Source: an uncultured Clostridia bacterium | Lineage (GTDB): Bacteria > Bacillota > Clostridia > Christensenellales > UBA1242 | Assembly: GCA_937914725.1 (NCBI GenBank) | Contig: CALDMJ010000014.1 | Span: 1 to 9,215 of the forward strand | Direction of reading: 5' to 3' | Length of the DNA: 9,215 bases | Shown: positions 1 to 6,037 of the stretch, piece after piece | Position numbering within the stretch: the first letter of the stretch is position 1 | How the letters are laid out: each line of letters opens with the position of its first letter | Notes under the pieces: generated by a model | Databases searched by the model: none | Seen by the model: only the letters and a program-made list of their open reading frames with translations | What the model was told of the DNA's origin: nothing | Position numbers and translations under genes: made by a program

Positions 1-1155
1 ATTTGCGCGCGAAATAGTAGTGAAACCATACTTCTTGCGTATCTTTTCAACTGCCAAATCCTGTTGTTTTTTTGTCTCATCCGCAATATCCCAAAGGCTG
101 ATTTGCTGAAAATCGCTCTCAAAATCACTGACCGCAACGCCAAGACTGCGCAAAGGTAGCGAAAAATCATAGCACTTTGTGAGAATCGCCATCGCGCGAT
201 GAATGATGTCAAACGAATTGCTCGTCGGCGTCAAAAACTTTTGCTGCCGCACAAAACTCCCAAGTGCATTGTCGCGCATCCAAACCGAAACAACGCGCCC
301 TTTACCAACGCCATATTTTCGCATACGGCTTGCCACCGACTCAGCAAGCACGGTCAAAACAACGCGCGCCTGCTCAGACGTCTCAATGTCGCGCGGGGCG
401 GTCATACTGTTGCCTACCGACTTTATAATACTGCTTTGCCCAACCTTTTTGACAGGGGAATTGTCAAGCCCGTTTGCAAACTCCCACAAAGTCTTGCCCC
501 AAACGCCGAGTTTTGAGCGCAAATAGTCAGGGCTTGAGTTCGCAAGGTCGCCAATCGTCTCAATGCCAAGATTGTGCATCTTTTTGTTCGTTGCTCTACC
601 AACATATAAAAGCGTCGCAACAGGTAATTTCCAAATCTTTTCCTTGAAATTTTCCGCCGTGATTATCGTCGTCGCGTCGGGCTTTTTCATATCAGAGCCA
701 AGTTTTGCAAAAATTTTGTTGAAACTCACACCCACCGACGCCGTAATGCCGATTTCCCTCTTTATTCGCTCGCGAATCTCATTTGCAATGCTTGCGCCGT
801 CACCCAATAGCGCCTTGCTCTCCGTCACATCAAGCCACGCCTCGTCAATGCCAAAAGGCTCAATGCGGTCAGTATAATCTTCATAAATAGAACGAACTTT
901 GCGCGAAAAGGCAATGTATTCATCAAAATTAGCAATCACACAAATAATGTTTGGGCAAATCTGGCGCGCCTGCCATAGCACCATACCCGTCTTGATGCCC
1001 ATATTCTTTGCAATATAGTTTTTCGCAAGTACAATGCCGTGTCTGTCGCGCGGGTCACCGCACACGCAAAGCGGATGTTCTTTCCAAAGTGGATTACGGC
1101 GACATTCAACCGACGCATAAAAATTGTTTAAATCGCTATGTAAAATTGTTCTCAT
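1..1155 (-). CDS. dinB: DNA polymerase IV (Y-family translesion polymerase), 3' end beyond window
   Basis: Error-prone Y-family polymerase that copies past damaged template bases in the cytoplasm, tethered to the sliding clamp. I translated the minus strand from ATG 1155-1153 and found 385 codons without a stop to base 1, so the C-terminus is missing by perhaps a few tens of residues. Visible landmarks are the N-terminal palm motif H-S-D-L-N-N-F-Y-A-S-V-E (metal ligand D8, steric gate Y13), I-D-E-A-W-L-D with catalytic D104 and E105, the helix-hairpin-helix region near residues 175-210 (V-G-R-A-T-N-K-K), and a clamp-binding motif Q351-I-S-L-W355. The D-L-N-N variant in place of D-M-D is, as I recall, usual for Clostridia. 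GGAG sits 6 nt before the ATG. The gene is transcribed away from the spoIIR region. No frameshift is seen. The family assignment is secure; the exact subclass (DinB rather than another Y-family member) slightly less so. Confidence 0.95.
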   Translation of the reverse strand, partial: MRTILHSDLNNFYASVECRRNPLWKEHPLCVCGDPRDRHGIVLAKNYIAKNMGIKTGMVLWQARQICPNIICVIANFDEYIAFSRKVRSIYEDYTDRIEPFGIDEAWLDVTESKALLGDGASIANEIRERIKREIGITASVGVSFNKIFAKLGSDMKKPDATTIITAENFKEKIWKLPVATLLYVGRATNKKMHNLGIETIGDLANSSPDYLRSKLGVWGKTLWEFANGLDNSPVKKVGQSSIIKSVGNSMTAPRDIETSEQARVVLTVLAESVASRMRKYGVGKGRVVSVWMRDNALGSFVRQQKFLTPTSNSFDIIHRAMAILTKCYDFSLPLRSLGVAVSDFESDFQQISLWDIADETKKQQDLAVEKIRKKYGFTTISRAN

Positions 1156-1178
1156 TTTTTCTCCAATAGGGTATAACG

Positions 1179-1217
1179 CACTGTGTTTTTTTGATACACA
1201 ATGCTGGCGAAATTATA
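1179..1217 (-). promoter_or_regulatory. Candidate dinB promoter -10 and downstream dyad
   Basis: On the minus strand a perfect TATAAT lies at 1217-1212, 57 bp before the dinB start, but no good -35 is found 16-18 bp upstream, so an activator or a weak promoter is possible. Just downstream of it, GCACTGTGT (1178-1186) and ACACAATGC (1196-1204) form a 9-bp inverted repeat with one mismatch around a 9-bp centre. A dyad between -10 and ribosome binding site could be a repressor operator or an RNA hairpin. A second TATAAT occurs at 1265-1260. Confidence 0.4.
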
Positions 1218-1308
1218 CGACTTTTATTTTTGCAAAGTTTTCAAGATGTAACAAAAAACATTATATAGAAAATTTGTTTTAAAACCTTTTTATATAATAA
1301 CACAATTA

Positions 1309-1320
1309 GAACAAAAGTTC
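1309..1320. promoter_or_regulatory. LexA-box-like palindrome GAAC-N4-GTTC
   Basis: GAACAAAAGTTC has perfect 4-bp arms and matches the core of the Gram-positive SOS box (CGAAC-N4-GTTCG type), but the flanking C and G are both A here and the last spacer base does not fit. It lies about 150 bp upstream of dinB, upstream of both candidate -10 boxes. Since dinB-type genes are often SOS genes the location is suggestive, but such a short palindrome in AT-rich DNA may be chance. Confidence 0.25.
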
Positions 1321-1393
1321 AAGTGTTTTTAGAAAAAAATATCTACAAATTAAAAAAAATAATATTTGCGCCAGTGGCGTTTTGCCCCAAAAT

Positions 1394-1486
1394 CGAGAAC
1401 AAAAGCGTATAGAAAGAAAGTCAATGTGCCGTCCTTATAAGCAACTTGCTTGCACTGACAGTACCTGCAGCCGTGGGCTATCCCAC
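1394..1486. repeat. Tandem repeat, unit 1 of 2 (93 bp)
   Basis: First copy of a 93-bp direct repeat. The block 1394-1467 matches 1487-1560 at 66 of 74 positions by my count, with the first 27 bases identical. The copy ends in a hairpin, GTGGG-CTAT-CCCAC at 1473-1486, extendable by a C-G pair (1471/1488) across a C/C mismatch. Directly before the unit, TTTTG-CCC-CAAAA (1380-1392) forms another hairpin in the equivalent position although its sequence is unrelated. The unit was not recognised as a known element. Confidence 0.85.
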
Positions 1487-1581
1487 CGAGAACAAAAGCG
1501 TATAGAAAGAAAGCCAATGTGCCGTCCTCATAAGCGACTTGCGCGTAGGGACAGTACCTGTGGCAGTGCGCCATCGCATTG
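1487..1581. repeat. Tandem repeat, unit 2 of 2, ending in covarying hairpin
   Basis: Second copy, directly abutting the first. Its closing hairpin, CAGTGCG-CCAT-CGCATTG (1564-1581), has diverged from that of unit 1 in a paired manner: G1476 with C1483 in unit 1 corresponds to C1569 with G1576 here, so the base pair is kept. C1486 has become T1579, leaving a G-T wobble. The right foot of the hairpin touches the putative -35 of the spoIIR promoter. Both strands are open through the repeat because 93 is divisible by three, but I see no persuasive sign of coding. Confidence 0.85.
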
Positions 1582-1610
1582 TATAAATGTTATAGTATGT
1601 GTCAATAATG
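1581..1610 (+). promoter_or_regulatory. Candidate sigma-F promoter of spoIIR
   Basis: GTATA at 1581-1585 fits the sigma-F -35 (GYATA). After 15 bp, GTCAATAATG at 1601-1610 fits the -10 GGNNANAHTR at all but the second specified base. In B. subtilis spoIIR is transcribed by sigma-F in the forespore, so this is what the gene should have. Transcription would begin around 1617, right at the ribosome binding site, implying a very short leader and supporting the start codon at 1629. This is a match by eye only. Confidence 0.5.
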
Positions 1611-1628
1611 GTTGTGAAGGTGAAAAAT

Positions 1629-2177
1629 ATGAACGCAGTAAATTATATCATAGCAGGCGCAGTAGCACTCGTGGCAATCATCGTGGCAATGTGTGGATTC
1701 CAGCCACAAAATGCAGGGCTTGAAAAAGCCGACTATTTGAGAATACATATCCGCGCAAACAGCAATAGCGAATGTGACCAACTCGTGAAGTACGAAGTCA
1801 AAGCCGCAGTCGTGGACGCACTGACTCCACTGCTTGTCGATGCAACAACAAAAGAAAAAGCGGTCGAAATTATAGAAAATAATTTGCCGCTCATCGAAAG
1901 TGTCGCAAATAATGTATTAAAACGCGAAGGCTATAAATATACATCATCCGCGCGTGTGCGCAAAGAAAAGTTCCCAACGCGCCAGTACGATGACCTAGTG
2001 CTTGAAAGCGGTTTTTACGACGCGCTTATATTAAACCTCGGCACAGGGGAAGGCAACAACTGGTGGTGCGTCGTCTATCCGCCAATGTGCTTTGTGGGCG
2101 GCGCGGACGACGGTAGCAGCAATGTACGATACAAGTCAAAACTTGTGGAAATAATCAACAACTTTTTTGGCAAATGA
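1629..2177 (+). CDS. spoIIR: Stage II sporulation protein R
   Basis: Forespore-made signalling protein that is exported to the space between forespore and mother cell, where it activates the membrane protease SpoIIGA to process pro-sigma-E. The 182-aa product has an N-terminal hydrophobic segment at about residues 6-22 acting as signal or anchor. The family motifs follow: L-R-I-H-I-R-A-N-S-N-S near 37-47, F-P-T-R-Q-Y-D-D-L-V-L near 113-123, and N-N-W-W-C-V-V-Y-P-P-M-C-F-V near 143-156. I chose ATG 1629 because AAGGTG (1617-1622) lies 6 nt before it. The in-frame GTG at 1599 and ATG at 1608 lack a ribosome binding site and would fall in or before the putative sigma-F -10. The length is at the short end of what I expect for the family. 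The gene stands alone, preceded by the tandem repeat, and converges on the peptidase gene. Confidence 0.95.
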   Translation: MNAVNYIIAGAVALVAIIVAMCGFQPQNAGLEKADYLRIHIRANSNSECDQLVKYEVKAAVVDALTPLLVDATTKEKAVEIIENNLPLIESVANNVLKREGYKYTSSARVRKEKFPTRQYDDLVLESGFYDALILNLGTGEGNNWWCVVYPPMCFVGGADDGSSNVRYKSKLVEIINNFFGK

Positions 2178-2182
2178 ACAAC

Positions 2183-3703
2183 CTATGACACAGTATCTGA
2201 AGTAATAATTATTTTGCCGTCAAGCCAAGAGTCAACCAACGCGCGCAAAGGCATCTTGCTTGCGTTTTCAAACGCAAGAATGAAGGTGTCGCGTGTCGCA
2301 AACTTCATCGCATTGTCGCGATAAAAATCTTTGAGTGCCGCCATAAACTTGTTGTCGCCAACCACATTGCGAATATTGTCAAGCATCAGCACCGACTTTA
2401 CATACGCCATATATGTATATTCAGGTTCAGTCTTGTAGTCAGTCAGCGCGCGCGTCATCGACGTGTCAAAATTCTCAAACAAATCGCCATAAACCTCAAC
2501 AAACAGCACATAAGACTTTAGGTCACTCGAAATAATCTTGTCGCGCGACTGTGCGTAATCAGGATTGTTTTCATAGAAAAGAATGCAAGAATATTCCGCC
2601 AGCCCCTCATCTATCCAGCCGTCAACATTTTGATTGTCGCCAACCACGCCGTACCACCACTGATGCGCAATTTCGTGAACAATCACATTTGTGTATTCCT
2701 CATAACTAGCAAGGTCGTCGGAAATATACACAATGTTAGGAAACTCCATTCCGCCGTGCACAAACCCAGTCTCAACCACCGCAAGCGTCTTGTACGGATA
2801 CTCGCCGAAAAGCTTATTAAAAGTATTGACCGTTTTTACCGACGTTTCAAGTGATTTCTCCGCGTTTGCATCCTTGTATGAGTAGTAACTAACAGTCGTC
2901 TTGCCAGCCTTGCCCGTCAAAACATTGAACTCGCGCGACAAAACCATCGCAAAATCACGCACCGCAAGGGCAGTGAACACGTGTTCCACCTTGCCGTCTT
3001 TTGCCGTACTCGACTTAGCCTCGCCCGTGCTTGCAATAACAAAGTCGTCCGCGCAAGTTAGCGTGACTTTGTAGTTTGAAACATCCGAGTAAAAAGGGTC
3101 GCCATTATAACTGTACGGACTCGTGTCAAACGCGCCGTTTTCATAAACGCACGCAATCGGGTAGAAGTTGCCAAGATTGACCGCCTTGTCAGTGTAGCCA
3201 AATCGGTGGCGAATGTTTGGCAAATTGACATCAAATTCAAACGAAATTGTCGCGCGTGAGTTAGGAAACAATTGCGTCGCAATCGGTACAACCAAAATAT
3301 CCTTGTCCTTGCCGCCAATTTCAAAAGTCGTCTCCTTGTTATTGACCTTGACGTTTTTGACAGTTATTCCGCCAAAACTTTCGCCATTTGGGTACGCATC
3401 CTCACTTGTCAGCGCGCCCACAGGCTTGAATTGCGCGCCGTCTCGAAAAGCATTAGGGTATAAGTGGAAACTAACACTGTTCAAAGTATCCGTACTCGTG
3501 TTTTTGTAGTCCACGCTCTGTGTCGCAAACAAACTTTTCGTGTCATCATTATAAATCGCATTAATCGTGTAGTTGTTTGCCTCTTTGCTAGCGCGCAAAA
3601 CAACCGAATTTGCCTTGCACGACGAAAATGCAAACACGCAAATGAGCGCAATCACAATAAGTGCCACCGCGCTCCAAATCGTCAATCGTATTTTTTTAGA
3701 CAT
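2183..3703 (-). CDS. M1-family zinc metallopeptidase, probable lipoprotein
   Basis: Probable aminopeptidase acting outside the membrane. The 506-aa product starts with a K/R-containing tip and a hydrophobic stretch (about residues 9-26) ending F-S-S-C29, a plausible though not ideal lipobox with C29 as the lipidated residue. A beta-rich N-terminal domain precedes the catalytic region. The exopeptidase motif is G-G-M-E (317-320), the GAMEN counterpart. The zinc site is H343-E-I-A-H347 followed by W-W and, 18 residues on, E366 in D-E-G-L-A-E. Y434 in A-Y-V-K is a candidate catalytic tyrosine. It ends soon after a short helical part, so the long C-terminal domain of aminopeptidase N is absent. 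Start: ATG 3703-3701 is preceded by AAGGAG with 6 nt spacing; an upstream GTG at 3736 has no such site. Substrate unknown. Its stop is 5 bp from that of spoIIR, leaving no room for a terminator between them. Confidence 0.93.
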   Translation of the reverse strand: MSKKIRLTIWSAVALIVIALICVFAFSSCKANSVVLRASKEANNYTINAIYNDDTKSLFATQSVDYKNTSTDTLNSVSFHLYPNAFRDGAQFKPVGALTSEDAYPNGESFGGITVKNVKVNNKETTFEIGGKDKDILVVPIATQLFPNSRATISFEFDVNLPNIRHRFGYTDKAVNLGNFYPIACVYENGAFDTSPYSYNGDPFYSDVSNYKVTLTCADDFVIASTGEAKSSTAKDGKVEHVFTALAVRDFAMVLSREFNVLTGKAGKTTVSYYSYKDANAEKSLETSVKTVNTFNKLFGEYPYKTLAVVETGFVHGGMEFPNIVYISDDLASYEEYTNVIVHEIAHQWWYGVVGDNQNVDGWIDEGLAEYSCILFYENNPDYAQSRDKIISSDLKSYVLFVEVYGDLFENFDTSMTRALTDYKTEPEYTYMAYVKSVLMLDNIRNVVGDNKFMAALKDFYRDNAMKFATRDTFILAFENASKMPLRALVDSWLDGKIIITSDTVS

Positions 3704-3762
3704 AGATTTCTCCTTATCTATTAAATATGACCGCACCCAAAGTTTTAGACTAATTGCAACTA

Positions 3763-3806
3763 AAAAAGACGCTATTTCCTCAGTAACACTAAAATAGCAT
3801 CTTTTT
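3763..3806. terminator. Bidirectional intrinsic terminator
   Basis: AAAAAGACGCTATTT (3763-3777) and AAATAGCATCTTTTT (3792-3806) form a 15-bp stem with a single mismatch around a 14-nt loop, with A-runs on one side and T-runs on the other, so it can terminate in both directions. Read on the minus strand it ends in six T residues and follows the small remnant. On the plus strand no gene precedes it. It separates the M1 peptidase gene from anything transcribed leftward from the alaS side. Confidence 0.7.
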
Positions 3807-3885
3807 CTTTTTGCGTAATATCTTTGAAATCTTTAATCAATTCCATATCTTGTTTATAACTAGATATGTCGTGATAAACACAGTT
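3772..3885 (-). pseudogene. C-terminal remnant or micro-ORF (37 open codons)
   Basis: On the minus strand an open frame runs from just after a TAA (3888-3886) to TAG (3774-3772). The end reads like a real protein tail: K-D-F-K-D-I-T-Q-K-E-K-D-A-I-L-V-L-L-R-K. It vaguely resembles the tails of small helix-turn-helix regulators, which is an impression rather than an identification. The only ATG (3846-3844) would give 24 residues and lacks a convincing ribosome binding site. The stop codon lies inside the stem of the terminator below, as in many genuine gene ends. I favour the eroded 3' end of a lost gene over a functional peptide. It lies upstream of, and parallel to, the M1 peptidase gene. Confidence 0.4.
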
Positions 3886-3975
3886 TTAAAAGCAATATTT
3901 GTTGATGCGAATTTTTAATGTGTAATTCTAAGGATGGTATTTTAGCAATTTAAGAACATTTTTAGTGCTGAACTT

Positions 3976-4004
3976 TATATAATATGCACTAGAGTGTTTG
4001 ACAA
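3976..4004 (-). promoter_or_regulatory. Weak candidate leftward sigma-A promoter
   Basis: On the minus strand TTGTCA (4004-3999), a 17-bp spacer and TATATA (3981-3976) resemble a sigma-A promoter. It would direct transcription toward the remnant and the terminator. Its -35 overlaps that of the alaS promoter almost exactly on the opposite strand, because the shared TTGACAA/TTGTCAA is nearly symmetric. AT-rich context makes a chance match quite possible. The rest of 3807-3975 holds nothing else I can recognise. Confidence 0.3.
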
Positions 4005-4026
4005 AAACGTCGTAATGTTGTAAAAT
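3998..4026 (+). promoter_or_regulatory. Strong sigma-A promoter for alaS-ileS
   Basis: TTGACA at 3998-4003 is a perfect -35. A 17-bp spacer leads to TAAAAT at 4021-4026, one base from the consensus -10. Transcription should start near 4033, giving a leader of about 205 nt before alaS. No other comparable promoter lies ahead of the operon. Confidence 0.8.
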
Positions 4027-4032
4027 ATTGAT

Positions 4033-4238
4033 AAGTTACACCCGTGCGCCAAATCGCGGGTGCATTGTATTTATTTTGGTGCGAACAAAGTCAAATCATA
4101 TGTTGCAATTTTTTGCGAAACAAAACGCTAATCACTTTGCTTTGCGAGTTGCTATTTGATTTTTGCTTTGTGTCAACAAAAGGTTTGCCATTACGCGCTT
4201 TGCGCCAAAGTATAGAGAATTAGGAGAGAAAAGAAGAA
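4033..4238 (+). promoter_or_regulatory. Long structured 5' leader of alaS, no T-box found
   Basis: The untranslated leader holds three apparent folds. The first is CACCCG (4039-4044) with CGGGTG (4057-4062), followed by a T-rich stretch. The second is a rod with ACAAAG 4085-4090/CTTTGT 4166-4171, TCAAAT 4091-4096/ATTTGA 4154-4159 and GCAA 4105-4108/TTGC 4149-4152. The third is the tight hairpin GCGC-TTT-GCGC (4195-4205). I looked for the conserved T-box antiterminator (GGGTGGNACCGCG type) and did not find it, nor a terminator hairpin with a T-tract right before the gene. AGGAGA (4222-4227) is the ribosome binding site, 11 nt from the ATG, slightly far. No known riboswitch class was recognised. 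Confidence 0.5.
4100..4159 (+). CDS. Possible leader peptide ORF, 19 codons
   Basis: Within the alaS leader, ATG 4100 opens a 19-codon frame ending at TGA 4157-4159. Its product contains four alanines (positions 6, 10, 14 and 18) and ends V-A-I, so it would need both amino acids charged by the downstream synthetases. In-frame GTG 4079 and TTG 4076 could extend it. No Shine-Dalgarno sequence is visible, the alanine codons are scattered rather than in a run, and chance is a serious alternative. The ORF spans most of the rod-like fold. Confidence 0.2.
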   Translation: MLQFFAKQNANHFALRVAI

Positions 4239-6029
4239 ATGAAATACACTGCAAAACAAATTTTGGATACGTTTATCAACTTTTTTACTGAAAACGGCCA
4301 CACAAGAATAAAAAACTCAAGCATCGTGCCTGAAAATGACCCAACGCTATTGTTTATCAATGCAGGTATGGCACCAATCAAAAAGTGCTTTACGGGCGAG
4401 GAACAACCAGTCAGTAAGCGTATGTGCAACGTGCAAACTTGCATCCGCACAAACGACATTGAGTCAGTCGGCGACCGCCACCACTTGACAAGTTTCAATA
4501 TGCTTGGCAGTTGGTCAATCGGTGACTACTTTAAAGAGGGCGCTATCAATTATGCGTTCAAGCTGTTGACCGAAGGCTTCAAGATTCCCAAGGAAAAACT
4601 TTATGCAACAGTTTTTAGCGGAGATGAAGAGTTAGGACTTCCAGCGGACGAAGAAAGCGCAAAAATTTGGGAAAAGGTTGGCATTGCCCCATCGCACATC
4701 ATAAAACTACCATTTGAGGACAACTTTTGGAGTATGGGTGACGGGGAAGGGCCTTGCGGTCCTTGCACCGAAGTCTTTTATGACACAGGCGACGAACACG
4801 GCGAAAGTTACGAAAAATCAGGCTTTTTCGACACAAAGAAAAGGTATCTCGAGATTTGGAACGCGGGCGTGTTTATGCAATACTACAAAAACCTTGACAA
4901 AACATATAGCAAGTTGAAGTTTAATTCCGTCGACACAGGCTCAGGGCTTGAAAGAATGCTCTTGACGCTCAACGGGCTTGATACCGTCTATGATACCGAA
5001 ATCTTTGTCGATATTATGAACTATCTTCGCGAAAATTCAAAGAATCCTAACGAGCGCAGTTTGCGCATTATTTGCGAACACATTAGAACAAGCGTCATTA
5101 TCCTAAACGCCAAAGTCGAGCCGTCAAACGTCAAAGCAGGCTACATCCTGCGCCGCCTTATGCGTAGGGCATTGCGCCACTTGAGAACAATCGAGGCGGG
5201 CGACGATATGTTTGAGACAATCGCAAGCAAAACAATCGACAATATGGAAAACACAGGGCTTGCGCCTGACTGGAACTTTACAAAGGACGAGATTTTGGCA
5301 AAGTTCAAAGCCGAGCAAGATAAATTCAGCAAAATGCTTTCGCAAGGACTAAAGGTTTTCAATGAGTATATCGAAGATGAAAATAACATTGAAAATGGGT
5401 ATTTAAAGACCGAACTTGTCTTTAAGTTGTACGACACATTTGGTTTCCCGCTTGAAATCACGCAGGAACTTGCTGAGGAGCATAACATAAAGGTCGACGA
5501 CAAAGCGTTTGAAGCCTTGCTAGAACACCACAAAGAGGAGTCGCGCGGCGCAAACCAAGCCGTCTTTAAGTCTGGGCTTGCCGACCACGACCCCGAAACA
5601 ATCAAACTTCACACCGCAACACACTTGTTGCACGCCGCACTCAAAAAGTTTTTGGGCAGCGACGTCCACCAAATGGGCAGCAATATTACGCCTGAAAGAT
5701 TGCGTTTCGACTTCAACTTCCCGCGCAAACTCACGCCTGAAGAATTGCAGGAAATTGAAGATTATGTCAATTCTATTATCGCCGAAGGCGTCGACGTCAT
5801 CCGCGAGGAAATGACGCCCGACGAGGCAAAACATAGCGGCGCAATCGGCTTGTTTGACAACAAATACGGAGACAAAGTATCCGTCTACACAATCGGTAAA
5901 TACAGTAAAGAAATTTGTAGCGGACCACACGTAAACAACACAAGGGAACTTGTAAAATTTAAAATCAAAAAAGAAGAAAGCAGTTCTGCAAATGTTCGTA
6001 GAATAAAAGCAGTCTTGCTTGATAAATAG
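4239..6029 (+). CDS. alaS: Alanine--tRNA ligase, short form without C-terminal domain
   Basis: Class II synthetase that charges tRNA-Ala in the cytoplasm and hydrolyses mischarged Ser/Gly-tRNA. The 596-aa product shows the catalytic core with motif 2 around residues 61-100 (C-I-R-T-N-D, then G-S-W-S-I-G-D-Y-F) and motif 3 D-T-G-S-G-L-E-R-M (232-240). A helical tRNA-recognition part containing R-R-L-M-R-R-A-L-R-H follows. The editing zinc site is H458-T-A-T-H462 with C560-S-G-P-H564. The chain ends right after the editing core at N-V-R-R-I-K-A-V-L-L-D-K, so the DHHA1/C-Ala region of ordinary 850-900-aa enzymes is absent. The beta-barrel that normally precedes the editing core is also missing, as S-G-L-A-D-H-D leads straight into it. 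This is a complete, intact short form, not a truncation: the ileS ribosome binding site overlaps the stop. Such short enzymes are, as I recall, typical of candidate-phyla bacteria. First gene of the operon. Confidence 0.95.
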   Translation: MKYTAKQILDTFINFFTENGHTRIKNSSIVPENDPTLLFINAGMAPIKKCFTGEEQPVSKRMCNVQTCIRTNDIESVGDRHHLTSFNMLGSWSIGDYFKEGAINYAFKLLTEGFKIPKEKLYATVFSGDEELGLPADEESAKIWEKVGIAPSHIIKLPFEDNFWSMGDGEGPCGPCTEVFYDTGDEHGESYEKSGFFDTKKRYLEIWNAGVFMQYYKNLDKTYSKLKFNSVDTGSGLERMLLTLNGLDTVYDTEIFVDIMNYLRENSKNPNERSLRIICEHIRTSVIILNAKVEPSNVKAGYILRRLMRRALRHLRTIEAGDDMFETIASKTIDNMENTGLAPDWNFTKDEILAKFKAEQDKFSKMLSQGLKVFNEYIEDENNIENGYLKTELVFKLYDTFGFPLEITQELAEEHNIKVDDKAFEALLEHHKEESRGANQAVFKSGLADHDPETIKLHTATHLLHAALKKFLGSDVHQMGSNITPERLRFDFNFPRKLTPEELQEIEDYVNSIIAEGVDVIREEMTPDEAKHSGAIGLFDNKYGDKVSVYTIGKYSKEICSGPHVNNTRELVKFKIKKEESSSANVRRIKAVLLDK

Positions 6030-6037
6030 AGGAAATT

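Noticed and set aside
199..877. Several plus-strand ORFs of about 100 codons
   Set aside because: Antisense to dinB, which is continuously open on the minus strand with polymerase motifs.
1350..1574. 74-codon minus-strand ORF made of two 31-residue repeats (Q-V-A-Y-x-D-G-T-L-x-F-F-L-Y-A-F-V-L)
   Set aside because: It arises because the 93-bp repeat length is a multiple of three. In the conserved block five of six codon differences change the residue, there is no clear ribosome binding site, and the hairpin covariation fits a non-coding element better. A plus-strand frame (1382-1723) is open for the same reason.
1394..1581. CRISPR array
   Set aside because: Only two long copies in direct contact, with no spacers of uniform size and no cas genes nearby.
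4039..4075. Hairpin CACCCG/CGGGTG followed by a T-rich stretch as an intrinsic terminator
   Set aside because: The six-pair stem is short and the following bases (CATTGTATTTATTTT) are not a proper T-run; kept only as part of the leader fold.
4033..4238. T-box riboswitch ahead of alaS
   Set aside because: The conserved antiterminator sequence and a terminator with T-tract were both looked for and not found; CGCGGGTG at 4055-4062 is only a superficial partial match.
5141..5605. 154-codon minus-strand ORF within alaS
   Set aside because: Antisense to a conserved part of alaS; serine-rich low-complexity translation typical of a shadow frame.
4239..6029. alaS truncated by a frameshift or premature stop
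   Set aside because: The stop is followed at once by the ileS ribosome binding site and start, and the C-terminus matches the natural end of the short form, so no missing downstream part is encoded here.
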